Below, piece by piece: positions 45,913 to 60,041 of a stretch of DNA of 64,000 bases. The position numbers and the translations under genes are program-made. The stretch is from Ovis canadensis (Eukaryota; Chordata; Mammalia; Artiodactyla; Bovidae), in NCBI RefSeq assembly GCF_042477335.2, contig NC_091255.1, forward strand, positions 19,942,501-20,006,500. Direction: 5' to 3'. The notes under the pieces were generated by a model. That model worked only from the letters and a program-made list of their open reading frames with translations. It did not search any database and had not been told where the DNA came from. Each line of letters starts with the position of its first letter. The stretch's first letter is position 1.

Positions 45913-45939
<27 letters not shown>
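45913..45939. repeat. (CA)n microsatellite
   Basis: About 13 CA units, followed by (TA)n text to 45955, between two opposed SINEs. Confidence 0.9.
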
Positions 45940-45944
<5 letters not shown>

Positions 45945-45955
45945 TATATATACAT

Positions 45956-46170
45956 ATGGGGTTCCCTGGTGGCTCAGTGGTAACGAACCTACCTACCAAT
46001 GCAGGAGAGCCGAGTTTGATTCCTGTGTCGGAATATCCCCTGGAGAAAGGAATGGCAACCTACTCTAGTACTCTTGCCTGGGAAATCCCATGGACAGAGG
46101 AGCCTGGCGGGCTCCAGTCCATGGGGTCACAAAAGAGTCAGACAAGACTTAGCGACTGAGCACCTGAGTG
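45956..46170 (+). mobile_element. Bov-tA SINE, sense, right member of an inverted pair
   Basis: 'tggggttccctggtggctca', 'gtttgattcctgtgtcgg', 'tactctagtactcttgcctg', 'agtcagacaagacttagcga'. Confidence 0.92.
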
Positions 46171-46500
46171 TATCTATGTGTGGGTGTACATGCGTGTATT
46201 CACACACATAGATACAACTGAATCACTTTGCTGTATACCTGAAGTTGACAGGTTGTAAATTAACTGTACTTCAATAAAAAAGTGAATGTGTGAATGAATA
46301 AATGAGAAGGCTAATGCTCCAGCCCTTGCACAAGAGCAGCGTCAAAGGCCTAGACGGAGGAAGGGCTGTCTAGGGGGGAGGTCCCAGGGTCAGGAGGAAA
46401 GCGAGGGACAGGAGGGCCTGGAAGTCAGTCTCAGGCCTCTTGACTTCCGTCCATAGCGTTTGGCCACAGTTTCTTTCACTCTTCCCTCTTCTATTTCAGG
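46171..46500. other. L1 tail and unassigned DNA
   Basis: After the L1 tail at 46285 nothing is recognised up to 46500. Confidence 0.35.
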
Positions 46501-46649
46501 CACTTCGATAACCCTAACATTTTTCTTTTTTCTCTAAGTCTTTTCATTTTGAAAGTAGTACATGTTCATTGTAACAAGTCAAACAAAAGAGAGATGTATG
46601 AAGAAACAAACTATCAGAAAACAGTCCTTCCTAAATTGTTCCTGTGCTC

Positions 46650-46775
46650 CATCAAACACACACACATATACACACAAATACATATCACAGGCTCACACAT
46701 CACTCACAAGCATATAGACTCACATACCACACACATAAGTTGCACACACACGTGGGCACACATACACAGAGGTTT
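46650..46775. repeat. CA-rich low-complexity tract
   Basis: Interrupted CACA and ACAT units. The frames at 46549-47016 and 46644-46835 arise from it. Confidence 0.8.
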
Positions 46776-46849
46776 TGTTTTATATTTCACACAAATGGGA
46801 AGCCATACATATTACTCAGAAATTTTTTCACATAATATATCATGGAAAA

Positions 46850-47053
46850 GTGAAAGTGAAGTTGCTCAATCGTGCTTTGCAACCACATGGCCTGTAGCCT
46901 ACCAGGCTTCTCGGTCCATGGGATTTTCCAGGCAAGAATACTGGAGTGGGTTACCATTTCCTTCTCCAGGAGATCTTCCCGACCCAGGGATTGAACCCGG
47001 GTCTCCTGCTTTGTAGGCAGACGCTTTACCGTCTGAGCCACCAGGGAAGTCCA
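46850..47053 (-). mobile_element. Bov-tA SINE, antisense
   Basis: 'gtgaaagtgaagttgctcaa', 'aatactggagtgggttacca', 'ggattgaacccgggtctcct', 'gagccaccagggaagtcc'. A short internal deletion removes part of the 'tccgactctttgcgacc' segment. Confidence 0.9.
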
Positions 47054-47059
47054 TATATC

Positions 47060-47860
47060 ATGGAGGTATATATTTATATATTTCTTGATCTTGTTGATTG
47101 CTATTTAATGATCTATAGTTTGACTCTGCCAATATATTTTTCATTTTCTAGTATTATTGAGATCATATTCTACATTCTGTTCTATAGTGTTCAATCATGT
47201 CTGACTCTTTGTGACCCATGGACTGTAACCCACAAGGCTCCTCTGTCCATGGGATTATCCCAGCAAGAAGCCTGAAGTGGGCTGCCATTTCCTCCTCCAG
47301 GGAATCTTCTCAACCCAGGGATCGACCTGGCATCTCTGTGTCTCCTGCATTGGCAGGCAGATTCTTTACCACTGCACCACCTGGGAAGCCCATATACTAT
47401 ATTACAATCCTCTTTTTTCACTTAGTTTTTAAATCATTTCCCCATGTCATTAAACACACTTTGTAAACACAGGGTCAATGACTACATCATATTCCAGAAT
47501 CTGAGTATATCATAATTTACTTAACCATAATTTACTCTCTGCCGATTCGAAGCTATTAAAAATAATAACCACAATGAACATTATAGAACATTAAGCTATG
47601 TCCACATTTCTGGTTATTTTCTTTAGGATATGAACACTTTTAGAGTCTTTGTGCGTACTACCAAATTGCTTTTTCCAGAAAGACTATAGCAATCTGTTCT
47701 CCTGCCAGCAAGGGCTAAAAGAGGCTACCCACATCTTTTCTTAAATGTTGATTTACTTGTTAGAAAAAAGCAGTTTATTATCACTTTAAATAGCATTTTC
47801 AATTATTAGGGAGGTTCTTCTTGTTCAAGTTCATTAATCATTTGTCCTTCTTCACTTAAG
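47060..47860 (-). mobile_element. Old L1, antisense, split by Bov-tA
   Basis: 'attgagatcatattctacat' is on the left. 'catcatattccagaatctga', 'taccaaattgctttttccag' and 'ttctcctgccagcaagggct' are on the right. Confidence 0.65.
47188..47391 (-). mobile_element. Bov-tA SINE, antisense, inside L1
   Basis: 'tgttcaatcatgtctgactc', 'agggatcgacctggcatctc', 'gcaccacctgggaagccc'. Confidence 0.9.
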
Positions 47861-47869
47861 AGCAATCTG

Positions 47870-48032
47870 ATGGGTGGAGATGGAAGGAGGGAGATTTAAG
47901 AGGGAGTGGATATATATGCGTACGTGGCTGATTCACTTTGTTGTACAGCAGAAACGAACACAACTAACATTATAAGGCAATTATACACCAATAAGATTAT
48001 TTTTCAATTTTAAAAATTAAAAAAAAAAAAGA
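47870..48032 (+). mobile_element. L1 3' end, sense, with A-tail
   Basis: 'gcgtacgtggctgattcact', 'tgttgtacagcagaaacgaa', then A runs to 48031. 'atctgat' lies on both sides (47864-47870 and 48033-48039) and may be the TSD. Confidence 0.8.
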
Positions 48033-49426
48033 TCTGATCATGGGCACCCACAGCTCTCATCTTCCAAGCCAGCCCTTTCTCCCTCCTCTCCAGCCCTGCC
48101 CCAGCCCTGAGCCCTCCTGGCCTGGCTGTTCACTCCTCTCCGTGGGCTCTGAGATCAACCTCCCCATCCAGCTTCTGCATCCCATCTGCCTCTCCTGTTC
48201 CCTCCAGTCCTAAGGCCAGTCTTTCTCACAGCCTCTGTGCCCAAGGGTGCCCCCTTGTTCTGAGTCCCCTAAACCCCTTGCACCAGAGAACCAAGCACAA
48301 GCCTAGAATTCTCCAGCAGGCTGCCAGGGTTCGCCATCAGCCTGGGGTCAGTGGTGACGGTGGGCAAACCCAGCAGGGCCCTTCTTGCCCCGCACTGGAC
48401 CCGGGTACCTGGGGAAGGGCACCCAGCAGGGGCCTAACCTGCCGGCACTTTGCACAACCTCATCTCATCTTTCCCATTTTCCTGCCCTCTGCATAATTCC
48501 AACTCGGGCTTTAATTTTCTCAAATGATACAATTTGGTGGTTTGGGGTTTCTGCAGGAGAATTTCTGTGATCCTCAGAGTACTGGGGCCTGTTTGCTCTT
48601 GTTAGAGAAGAGGGACTGTGGATGCTCTGCAGACCCCGTCAGGCTGTGGTAATAACCAGGGGCTGCTAGCGCGGCAAGGCATAAACCTGGTCCTTCTTAG
48701 TGAGACTTCGCAGAAATCCCACTGGAGATTTTTCGGCCCCTGCCCTGTCTACTTTCCTTCATCATGATAAATGACTGAAAAGAAAACTATCTAATCTCCA
48801 AACTGCTCGCTCTTTTTTTTCTTCCCCCAACGCTTTCTTCAAGGAGAGATGGAAGCACACGGTCACATAAAACAGAGTCCTTCATCGCCTGCTTCTCAGG
48901 AGACGGTTCTTTCCCTTTTCATCCGGGCCTGTTTCTGATCTCTGATGGGCTCGCCCTGAAAGCTCCAGCGGGGCCCTCTCTAATCAGCTGCGACAGACTC
49001 GGCTGTGGCTCCGGTTGCCCATCGAAATTGAATTGATTACCTGGCCCCTTTGCCATTTTGTTCTGCACACAATTGCTTAATAGCTGTCACCTTGGCTTTC
49101 AGTCGCAGCCGGCTTTGGGGCTGACTGGTTCCCATTACTCAGGATGGCCAGTGCAAGTTCATCACCTTTACAGGATGTCCATGATTGATTCCGTATGCCT
49201 TGGAGACCAGTAATGTATTTGCATAGCAGGGCGGTGGGCGGACCAAATAGAGATCTCTAGGCATCGGGAACTGCCGGGTTTTGCTGGCGGCCATATTTGA
49301 ATCTTACCAGGGCTCCTTGTCATGAGTCTGGCCTCTGCTGACATCCGCTGCTAATGAATTTGTAAATTAAAAAAAAAAAAAACAGCCTCTTCTAACCTTT
49401 GCTGTTGCCACCTGCTGCCTGTAAGG

Positions 49427-49452
49427 CGGGGCGGGGTGCGGGGGGTGGGGGA
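49427..49452 (+). promoter_or_regulatory. G-run cluster with GC boxes, G-quadruplex-type
   Basis: The plus strand has GGGG, GGGG, GGGGGG and GGGGG separated by one to three bases, including GGGCGGGG (Sp1/KLF-type box). Regulatory role is inference. Confidence 0.5.
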
Positions 49453-49962
49453 GTTCCGCCCGTGGGACCCCACATTTTCCCGCCTAAGCTCCTGCCAGAC
49501 TTTGAAATGAAGCTCTCTCCTTCCTCATTCCCTCCCCCTGGTCACCAAGCAGGAGAAACCTGGCTTGGAGGCAGACATCTTTCAAGTGAAATCCCTTGCG
49601 CTGGGAACTACTTCAATTAGACAGCAGGGGGAATGTTAACATGCCCTCCGGCCTTTTAAGTGGGTTTTAATTTTATGTTGTAAGATAAGACACTGCATGG
49701 CTGGGACTGCTACTCCTTCAGGAGGCTCCATTAGTGGGAAGAGGCGAGGCCTCTTGACCCCCTGAGGCCCAGCGGAGGCTGCAAGTTGGTTTGGTTTTTT
49801 AACAATTTGTCAGCCTGACCCAGCTTCATCTTTGCGTTCTCCCTTCAGTGATCCCAGGCTCTTCTGCTGTTGGCGGGGAGCTGGGTGGCTGAGTTGAGGC
49901 TGGGAGTCTGGTCCAGTTCCTCCCGGGGCCTGGCCCTAGGCTGAGAGCAGGGCCCTGTTGGA

Positions 49963-50004
49963 GGGGGGGGGAGTTTGACGGGGGGGGGCAGGGTGTTGAG
50001 GGGG
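49963..50004 (+). promoter_or_regulatory. Second G-run cluster, G-quadruplex-type
   Basis: Runs of about 10 G and 9 G, then GGG and GGGGG, with loops of 8 bases or fewer. A T run follows at 50045-50060. Confidence 0.45.
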
Positions 50005-50575
50005 CAGCCTGCCTGCCTATGGCTCACAGTTAAACGTTCATCGTTTTTTTTTTTTTTTATTTCCCTTCCCAGGCAGGGCACCGCCACAGCAGCCACTTTT
50101 CATGTGGCAGGTTTCTGGCCTGATGATGTATGACCTGTTGGCGCTACTGAATGGTGCCCTTTGTTCCAGGGGATCCCATGTGCCCCCTTTTTATTGACTT
50201 GTTGATTCAAAGGGGCAGGAAAGTTCCACAAATCCCACTGCAGGCCCTGTTCTAGCCCTGCCCAGGTGGGGAAGTCCACGGACCTCATGCTTCCCAGAAA
50301 AGCTGGTAGGAAGCTGCGGGCTGCCTGAAGACAAAATCTCTCTTAAGAAGCAGCTTTCTTTACCTTGAACTCAGGCAACTGTGTGTCTGGAGAGAGCCTA
50401 GGAACACACATCAAGCTCCCAGCCCTCTACTTGTGGCGTATTCCAGAATGCCATCTGCACCCAGAAAGAAAAGAGCAGAGCAGGTGTGTGTTAGGAAGAG
50501 CCCCCGCTTCCCTGTCCCCTGGGCCAAGTTCAGTGAAGTTTTTCTCTGTGACCGACAAGGTGGGTATATATATGT

Positions 50576-50772
50576 GCATTCAGTTGTGTCCAACACTTTG
50601 CGACCCTGTGGACTATAGCCCTCCAGGCTCCTCTGCCCATGGGATTCTTTAGGCAAGAATACTGGAGTGGGCTGCCATTTCCTCCTCCAGGCAACTTTCC
50701 CAATCCAGGGAATGAACCTGTATCTCCTGCATTAACCAGTGGACCCTTCACCACTGAGCCACCTGGGAAGAC
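50576..50772 (-). mobile_element. Bov-tA SINE, antisense
   Basis: 'gcattcagttgtgtccaaca', 'aatactggagtgggctgcca', 'gggaatgaacctgtatctcc', 'gagccacctgggaag'. It is the SINE nearest to the TBX4 3' end on its downstream side. Confidence 0.9.
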
Positions 50773-51689
50773 AGCAGCAAAATGAAGAAGGCGCCTGGCT
50801 TCCTTCTGCAAGGAGAAGTCCTGCCAGAGAGCAATCCCAGGGCCACAGGGGAGGACTCTGGGGAAAGAGGAGACAAGATTGATGTCTACCCAGGAGGAAA
50901 TTTCATCTTAATCCTGCTGAGGACAAGGATTTACAGGGTACCCCTTACCCTTGTCTTCTCTTCCCTGGCTCCCTCCTGGAGATGGTGGGTGACAGCAGTT
51001 TTGGAAAAGGAGCCAGGAAGGATAGGGAGCCAAAGAGGTGAGGAGTTGCTAGGAGGGAGACCCAGTACACCTTTGGACATCAGTTTCTCTTCTCATTTAG
51101 GACTGTGAACCTGGACTGGATTTTGTCTTTTTTTTACCCCATCTTAAGACCAAACTTCAAGGATCTGGCAGAGGACTGGACAAACAGCGGTCTCTGCCAA
51201 GCCTCAGTATCCCTTCTAGGGGGTGAGGTGCAGGGGGTTGATGGTGCACACATCTGACTGTTGTTCCAGGAAGCCGCAGGCTCTGACTCCAACCAGCTCT
51301 TTAGTTCCTTGTCTGAAGCAGCCACACAGATCCCACCAAGAACTCCCTACCTGTGAGCGTACTTCCCCCACATTGCAAGGCTGCGTATCCACTACTCAAA
51401 GGTGACAGATTCTTGTATACTGTCTCCCTGCCCTTCTGGGGTTTTCATGGGTCCTGGAATCCAGACCCACCATCTGGGGAGTAGCGTGAGATCAAAGGCA
51501 CGATTGCTGCCTTGGTCCTAAATTACTTCCCTCTAAGCTCAGAGGCTCCAGGGTACAAATGCACAGAGGCACTAAGGGTTCCCCCTGGCCCTTGAGAAAC
51601 TCAGTAAGGAAGAGGGAAAGCAGAGACTGTGGCAGAGCCAAGAAATGACAAGTCAGGAGTAAAGAGCATCCACACACTTCACAGTTGTA
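50773..51689. other. Intergenic or distal 3' UTR DNA, nothing recognised
   Basis: No repeat and no supported gene between the SINE and the AT-rich poly(A) region. The frame 50782-51108 has no family features. Confidence 0.35.
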
Positions 51690-51821
51690 AAATGGCTTTA
51701 TGTTCCAATATGTAAAATAAAATGTCCATGCTATATAACAAAACACTTGACGTTTCATATCCCGTTTGCTAATGTGTCTTCTAAAAAAGTGGAATCTGTA
51801 GTGTGTGTGTGTTTATATATA

Positions 51822-52027
51822 TTTATTTATTTATACATTTTATCTGTCATTCTTTGTTTTTAACATCAAATGTGTAATAAAAATTTAAATAGATGTCTTT
51901 CCAAATACCCTCTCCAACGTTCATTTTATTAAGTTTATTCGTTTAAAAAAAAAAAAAGCAAAGCTGAATTTGACATGTGGCCTGCATTTGTGAGATATAT
52001 ATATTTATATATTTTATTTATTTTATT
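51822..52027 (-). terminator. TBX4: Cluster of AATAAA signals, distal candidate 3' end of TBX4
   Basis: At least seven minus-strand AATAAA hexamers lie in about 200 bases of very AT-rich sequence, with a run of A on plus at 51945-51957 between them. Such clusters often mark the true end of long 3' UTRs. The low complexity of the tract weakens the inference. Confidence 0.35.
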
Positions 52028-52248
52028 TATATAATATATAAATAGCTATTCGGCATGCAAAGAGTTTAGTGATTTCCCAAATTTTGATTAGAGAGTTCCC
52101 ACCAGCCCCACGGATGGGCTGGTGACATTCAATGCTGAAGAGCTGGGCTCGGGACCATGGGATCCACCTTCCCGGAAAAGCGTTATCCTTGCTCTGAGCT
52201 CACTGGCTGAATTTACTGGAAGAAAGGAATGCTTTCTCAACTCTCATT

Positions 52249-52254
52249 TTTATT
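52249..52254 (-). terminator. TBX4: First candidate poly(A) signal AATAAA for TBX4
   Basis: TTTATT on plus reads AATAAA on minus, 982 bases past the stop codon. It is the first canonical hexamer met after the stop; the only nearer near-match is TATAAA at about 52455. It lies inside a run of T on the plus strand, so a chance occurrence is possible. Confidence 0.35.
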
Positions 52255-53235
52255 TCTGTTGGGCTCCAGGTGCCAGAGGCAAGGGTTTTCTGGGAGCAGA
52301 ACAGGCTCTGGAGGTGCTGAGCAGCGCGGTCTCCTGGGGACACCGCCAGGTCAAGTGCGCTTCCTAACGGCCAATTGTAGGCTGCAGACGGCGCCTGAGC
52401 AGAGAGTCTGGCGCATCAGAGTGAGGGTTGTATGCTGGGGACCAAGGTGGATGGGCTCTGTCCTTTATAAGAAAACCTGAATGATGCCAGAGATGTTATT
52501 GGTTGTGTTTTCACACTTCTTGGAAAAAAACAGGGTTTTAATACCTGTCAACTGGTGCTTAGCCCATGATTCTCTCTCTAAAAATGGTCCCTCAGACCTC
52601 AGAGCTCCAGGGATCAATTTCCGGGCCACTAACCGAGCAGTCAGCCCTCCTCTCCGAGCAGGCTTGGAGGCTTAGCTGAGCCCACCTCTCAGGTAGTCTC
52701 GCAGACTCTCCGGAAGCAGAAGGAGTGGGTCTCCTCCTCCCTGAACAAGATGCTCAGCGCCTTTCGCAAGAGCCAGGACTCTGCAAGATGGGCAGACAGC
52801 CCCACCTCCCCAGCCAGGAGAAACCTCCTCCCCCAACCCCCTACTCTTGACTTGCCCTGCCAGAGAGACTTCACCACCTGGCCCCTGAGTTAATCAAAAA
52901 TTATAAAAACCTCTAAGTGACTCACATAAACACTCCACTCCCTTCCCACCCAAGGGCATGTCAAGAGATGTCAGGAAAGACTGGATCCAAATCCTGCAGC
53001 CAAAAATCTCTTCTTCGTTAAGTGTGTATTTTTTCTTTTTTCTTTTTCTTTTTGCTTTGTCGGGGCCTCAGTTGTATGTCAGAAGATAGGTGCTCTCCAA
53101 ATACAGGCGCGCCGGTCGCGCACTGCACCCCACCCTGGAAATACCTTGCTGGGTTTCTTGGTGAGGGGGCAGGCCAACCCTCAGAGGTTAAGACTGGGTT
53201 AACACGGTCCAGGGGCTGCGGAGGGGACCTGGGAG

Positions 53236-54774
<1,539 letters not shown>

Positions 54775-55012
54775 TCGGCCATAGACAATAGGTAAATAAA
54801 TGTGTATGGCTGTGTTCCAAGATTTTATTTATAGATACCAAAATTTGAATTTCATAGAATGTTCATATATCACGAAAGAGTCTTCTTTTGATTTTTTTTT
54901 CAACTATTTAGAAATGTAAAAACCATTTCGTATGACTCACAGATTGAACAAAAATGGACTGCAGGCCAGATTTGGTCCAAAGGCCACAGTTTGCCGGCCC
55001 TTGTCTTAGGTC
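54775..55012 (+). mobile_element. hAT-type non-autonomous DNA transposon remnant
   Basis: 'ggccatagacaataggtaaa', 'tgtgtatggctgtgttccaa', 'gactgcaggccagatttggt' and 'cacagtttgccggccctt' match the well-known mammalian text ending 'gtagtttgccgacccctg'. The middle is disrupted by about 100 AT-rich bases. Confidence 0.6.
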
Positions 55013-55564
55013 TCTAATTCTAGTAGGACTGGCGCAGTGGCTACTCAGGGGTCTTCCAGGGTGGTCCCTAGGAGCTGGGCTGAGAGAACATTCTGTGCAG
55101 CAAGAAAGTCCCCAAACCTATTCCCAGGAGAATTTCAGTGGCCCTGTGAAGACTTCTGACATGGTAATACTAATCATTTGCATTTTATAGAAGACAAACT
55201 TGAATCCTCGTACCAGGGCACAGATGTTCTGGTTGGCTCGAACTCCTCTTCCTCACAAAGAAGCCAGCACGGACAGGTCCGTGGCCTGTCTTCCTGACCC
55301 CCAGTCAACATCCCCCAGCAGCCCCCATCCACTCTCAAGAAGCCTCTGGAGATCTGATGGGATAGGGTGGGGAATCTGTGCTCGGCCAGGACTCCCAGGG
55401 TCAGGGTGGAGGTCGCTTCTACAAATGACAAACTCCGGACTGGGACGCTTCCGCCTCCCCCATGCCCAGAGGCAGCGCCTGGCTCAGTCTGCGCCCTCTG
55501 CACACCCCGAGGAGGTGCTCAAAGCAGCGGCTGCCAAGGGACACCTGGAACTGGGGACTGCTTG

Positions 55565-55770
55565 CGGCAGACCCTCCGATCCTGTCTTCTGCTCCCCCAC
55601 CCGCTGTGTGCTCACTTCTGCCCTCATCACTCTCTCCCCGATGCCTGTAACAGCCTCTGTCCACGTCACCCCCTCCTCGTCACCCCGTCCCACACGACTG
55701 TCGCAGCAGGCTCCACATGCCTGTCCTCGATGCCAGTCTGACTCTGTCCCTCTTCTGCCTAAAATCCTTG
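55565..55770. repeat. Intronic duplication, copy A (last TBX4 intron)
   Basis: It shares with 56678-56875 an ordered series of blocks: 'cggcagaccc', 'cactctctcc', 'gcctgtaac', 'tgcctgtcct' and 'gtccctcttctgcctaaaat'. I estimate about 75% identity by eye. The family is not recognised. Confidence 0.65.
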
Positions 55771-55873
55771 TCTAGGGGACACCCCAGCCACAAGCTGTCT
55801 ACGTGCAAAGCAAGAAGCACTGAGCCTGACCATGGTCCCCAACGCTGTAGGCTCGCTCTCCCAGGCCACAGCA

Positions 55874-55876
<3 letters not shown>

Positions 55877-55914
<38 letters not shown>

Positions 55915-55922
55915 TGGGTGTG
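55877..55922. repeat. (GT)n microsatellite in the last TBX4 intron
   Basis: About 17 uninterrupted GT units then GGTGTG variants. Frames starting MCVCVC or ending THTHTH are by-products. Likely polymorphic. Confidence 0.95.
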
Positions 55923-56055
55923 TATAACAGAGAGTGTGTATGCGCACACACACGCATGCACGGCTGCATGCTCACGTGTGCAGTGGGGAGTGTTTGTGGG
56001 GAGGGCATCACCCCCATCCCGACCCTCCGGGGCATCCAGACCAGGAGTGAGCTAC

Positions 56056-56291
56056 CTCGTCTTTTCAGGCAGTGGTAGAAGAGGCTGGAGTCCCTCTGGG
56101 CTGGGAAGGTGTTGAGGGGAAGGTCCTGGGGCTCGGCCGCGGCAAACTGCATGTGAGCCCCGTTCTCGTACTGGTAGTGCTGGAGCGCCTGGTGAGCCCC
56201 GTGCAGGGGGCTGACGTCAGGCTTGGACGACAGCTGGGTGGAGACAAGCCTCTGCCTCACGATGCTTTTGGAGATCACGGGGTATTCTTTG
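56056..56291 (-). CDS. TBX4: TBX4 coding exon, linker after the T-box (penultimate exon)
   Basis: This exon is 236 nt: one base completing the split serine, 78 codons, and one base (G) of the next split codon. It reads [20 protein letters not shown] and on to [11 protein letters not shown]. It encodes the start of the region C-terminal to the T-box, rich in Gln, His and Ser, without catalytic or metal-binding motifs. The acceptor is cctccag before C at 56291; the donor is ACGAG followed by gtagct at 56056/56055. [10 protein letters not shown] and the block [14 protein letters not shown] match my memory of mammalian TBX4. The run QFAAAEPQD appears to carry one or two more alanines than the human protein as I recall it; this needs an alignment. 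Confidence 0.95.
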
Positions 56292-56417
56292 CTGGAGGCG
56301 AGGGAAAGACAGTCAGCCGGAGACAGGAAGGGAGGGGAGATACTCTGAGGGTTCTCGCATTCACATGCTTGAACCCCGTCCACCCGCCCTAGGCCCCCTG
56401 GCCAGGGTGGACCCCAC
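56292..56417 (-). other. TBX4: 126-bp TBX4 intron
   Basis: Short intron between the T-box end exon and the linker exon, with gtgggg donor and cctccag acceptor. Confidence 0.9.
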
Positions 56418-56506
56418 CTCTGCAGCCGGGCCACACGCAGGTCACTGTCGTCACTGCCCCGAAATCCCTTGGCGAAAGGGTTGTTCTCAATTTTCAGCTG
56501 TGTGAT
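56418..56506 (-). CDS. TBX4: TBX4 coding exon, end of the T-box
   Basis: This exon is 89 nt: 29 codons plus two bases of a split serine codon (AG|C). It reads [20 protein letters not shown] and continues SDLRVARLQ. The FAKGFR stretch is the C-terminal helix of the T-box, which in solved T-box structures enters the DNA minor groove. The acceptor is gacag before ATC at 56506; the donor is CAGAG followed by gtgggg at 56418/56417. Phase fits the flanking exons on both sides. [12 protein letters not shown] distinguishes TBX4 from TBX5, which has SDDMELHRMSRMQ here (family knowledge). The following intron is only 126 bp, and the preceding intron is 931 bp. Confidence 0.95.
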
Positions 56507-56677
56507 CTGTCAGGAGAGGAGACACAGAGGAGTCATGGGGGGAGAGGCCTGGGCCGGCCCTGCCCACCCCCAACCACAGGCAGATTCAGAACCCCAGGCA
56601 GCATCTGGGGAAGTGGCATCTTGCAGGAGCCTCCCCGGCCTTGAAGTGCTCACTGCAGCCCTTACCCGTTCTCCTAG

Positions 56678-56875
56678 CGGCAGACCCCCATTCTATGTCC
56701 TGCGCTCCTGAATTCAGCCCCTCGCCACTCTCTCCTGGGGCCTGTAACCGCTTCCCACCCACATCACCCCATCCCGCACAACTGCCACGTCAGGTTCTGC
56801 CTGCCTGTCCTAAACGCCAGTTGACACACTGACACAAGAGGGACAGTCTTGTCCCTCTTCTGCCTAAAATCTTTC
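56678..56875. repeat. Intronic duplication, copy B (931-bp TBX4 intron)
   Basis: Partner of copy A, same orientation, about 1.1 kb away, on the other side of two exons. The block 'gtccctcttctgcctaaaat' is identical at 56851-56870 and 55745-55764. Confidence 0.65.
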
Positions 56876-57377
56876 CCCCACATCCGACCAGTCCCAACAC
56901 AGGTCTAGAAGCCTTCAGGGAAGGGCAGCTTGGGCGCAGGCAGGGAGGAAATAGGCTAGCCCGTTAGGGGATCAGAAGACAGTCTGGGGTAGTCGGGCCG
57001 GGGCGGGATGTGGGCCAGGATATGCCAGGCGCGTGCTGGGGAAGGGCTTCCGAATGGCTCAGTCATCTGCTCCCCCACCACTGGCAGTGCCCAAGGGCTC
57101 CTCTCCCACCCTCTTCCCCTACTCTCTGCAGGCCCGGAATCCCACCAGGGAGAAGACTGCAGAACAAAAGGGCCCCACAGTGAAGCCACAAGGCAAGCTC
57201 CATGCTCCCGGTGTTCCTGGTTGCCACCTCTGTCCGTCCCGGGCATGGACCATAGACAGCTGTGCTGGGGATCAGGAGCCTCGTCTCCTTCCCCTGCACG
57301 TCTTCCATTCTCACGGCTCTGTAGGACTGAGTGGGTTCCTGAAGCGACTGCCCTGCCCGTCTTGCACCGGGGCTTCA

Positions 57378-60040
<2,663 letters not shown>

Positions 60041-60041
60041 A

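Larger units (their letters stand above)
45598..46285 (+). mobile_element. L1 3' end, sense, split by two opposed Bov-tA SINEs
   Basis: The left part has 'ggacctactgtgtagcacag'. The right part, 46200-46285, has 'tgaatcactttgctgtatac' and 'gtacttcaataaaaaagtga'. Confidence 0.75.
48040..50574. other. Repeat-free block downstream of TBX4, candidate regulatory DNA
   Basis: No interspersed repeat was named in 2.5 kb. 48781-49380 is dense in homeodomain-type motifs: AATTGATTA at 49031-49039, CAATTGC at 49070-49076, TGATTGAT at 49182-49189, octamer ATTTGCAT at 49217-49224, CTAATGAATT at 49351-49360. GC-rich and G-run tracts follow at 49427-49452 and 49963-50004. No exon, start or splice pattern could be supported. 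Overlapping frames are not coding by any sign I can see. Confidence 0.45.
51690..53235 (-). other. TBX4: Probable TBX4 3' UTR and polyadenylation region
   Basis: Downstream of the stop on the minus strand no other gene or interspersed repeat is recognised before an AT-rich tract. AATAAA on the minus strand (TTTATT on plus) occurs at 52249-52254, 52022-52027, 52017-52022, 52013-52018, 51934-51939, 51925-51930, 51826-51831 and 51822-51827. The first would give a 3' UTR of about 1.0 kb and the last cluster about 1.4 kb. The AT tract also holds AUUUA-type motifs in the sense of the transcript. The mature end cannot be fixed from sequence alone. The plus strand at 53035-53060 is a pyrimidine-rich run. 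Confidence 0.5.

Noticed and set aside
1-51000. A second protein-coding gene (for example the downstream neighbour in this synteny block)
   Set aside because: No exon with splice sites and conserved frame was found; all long frames trace to repeats or chance.
55799-56434. A single 211-residue minus frame covering the TBX4 penultimate exon
   Set aside because: Only 56056-56291 of it is coding; the rest reads through splice sites into the (GT)n microsatellite and the 126-bp intron.
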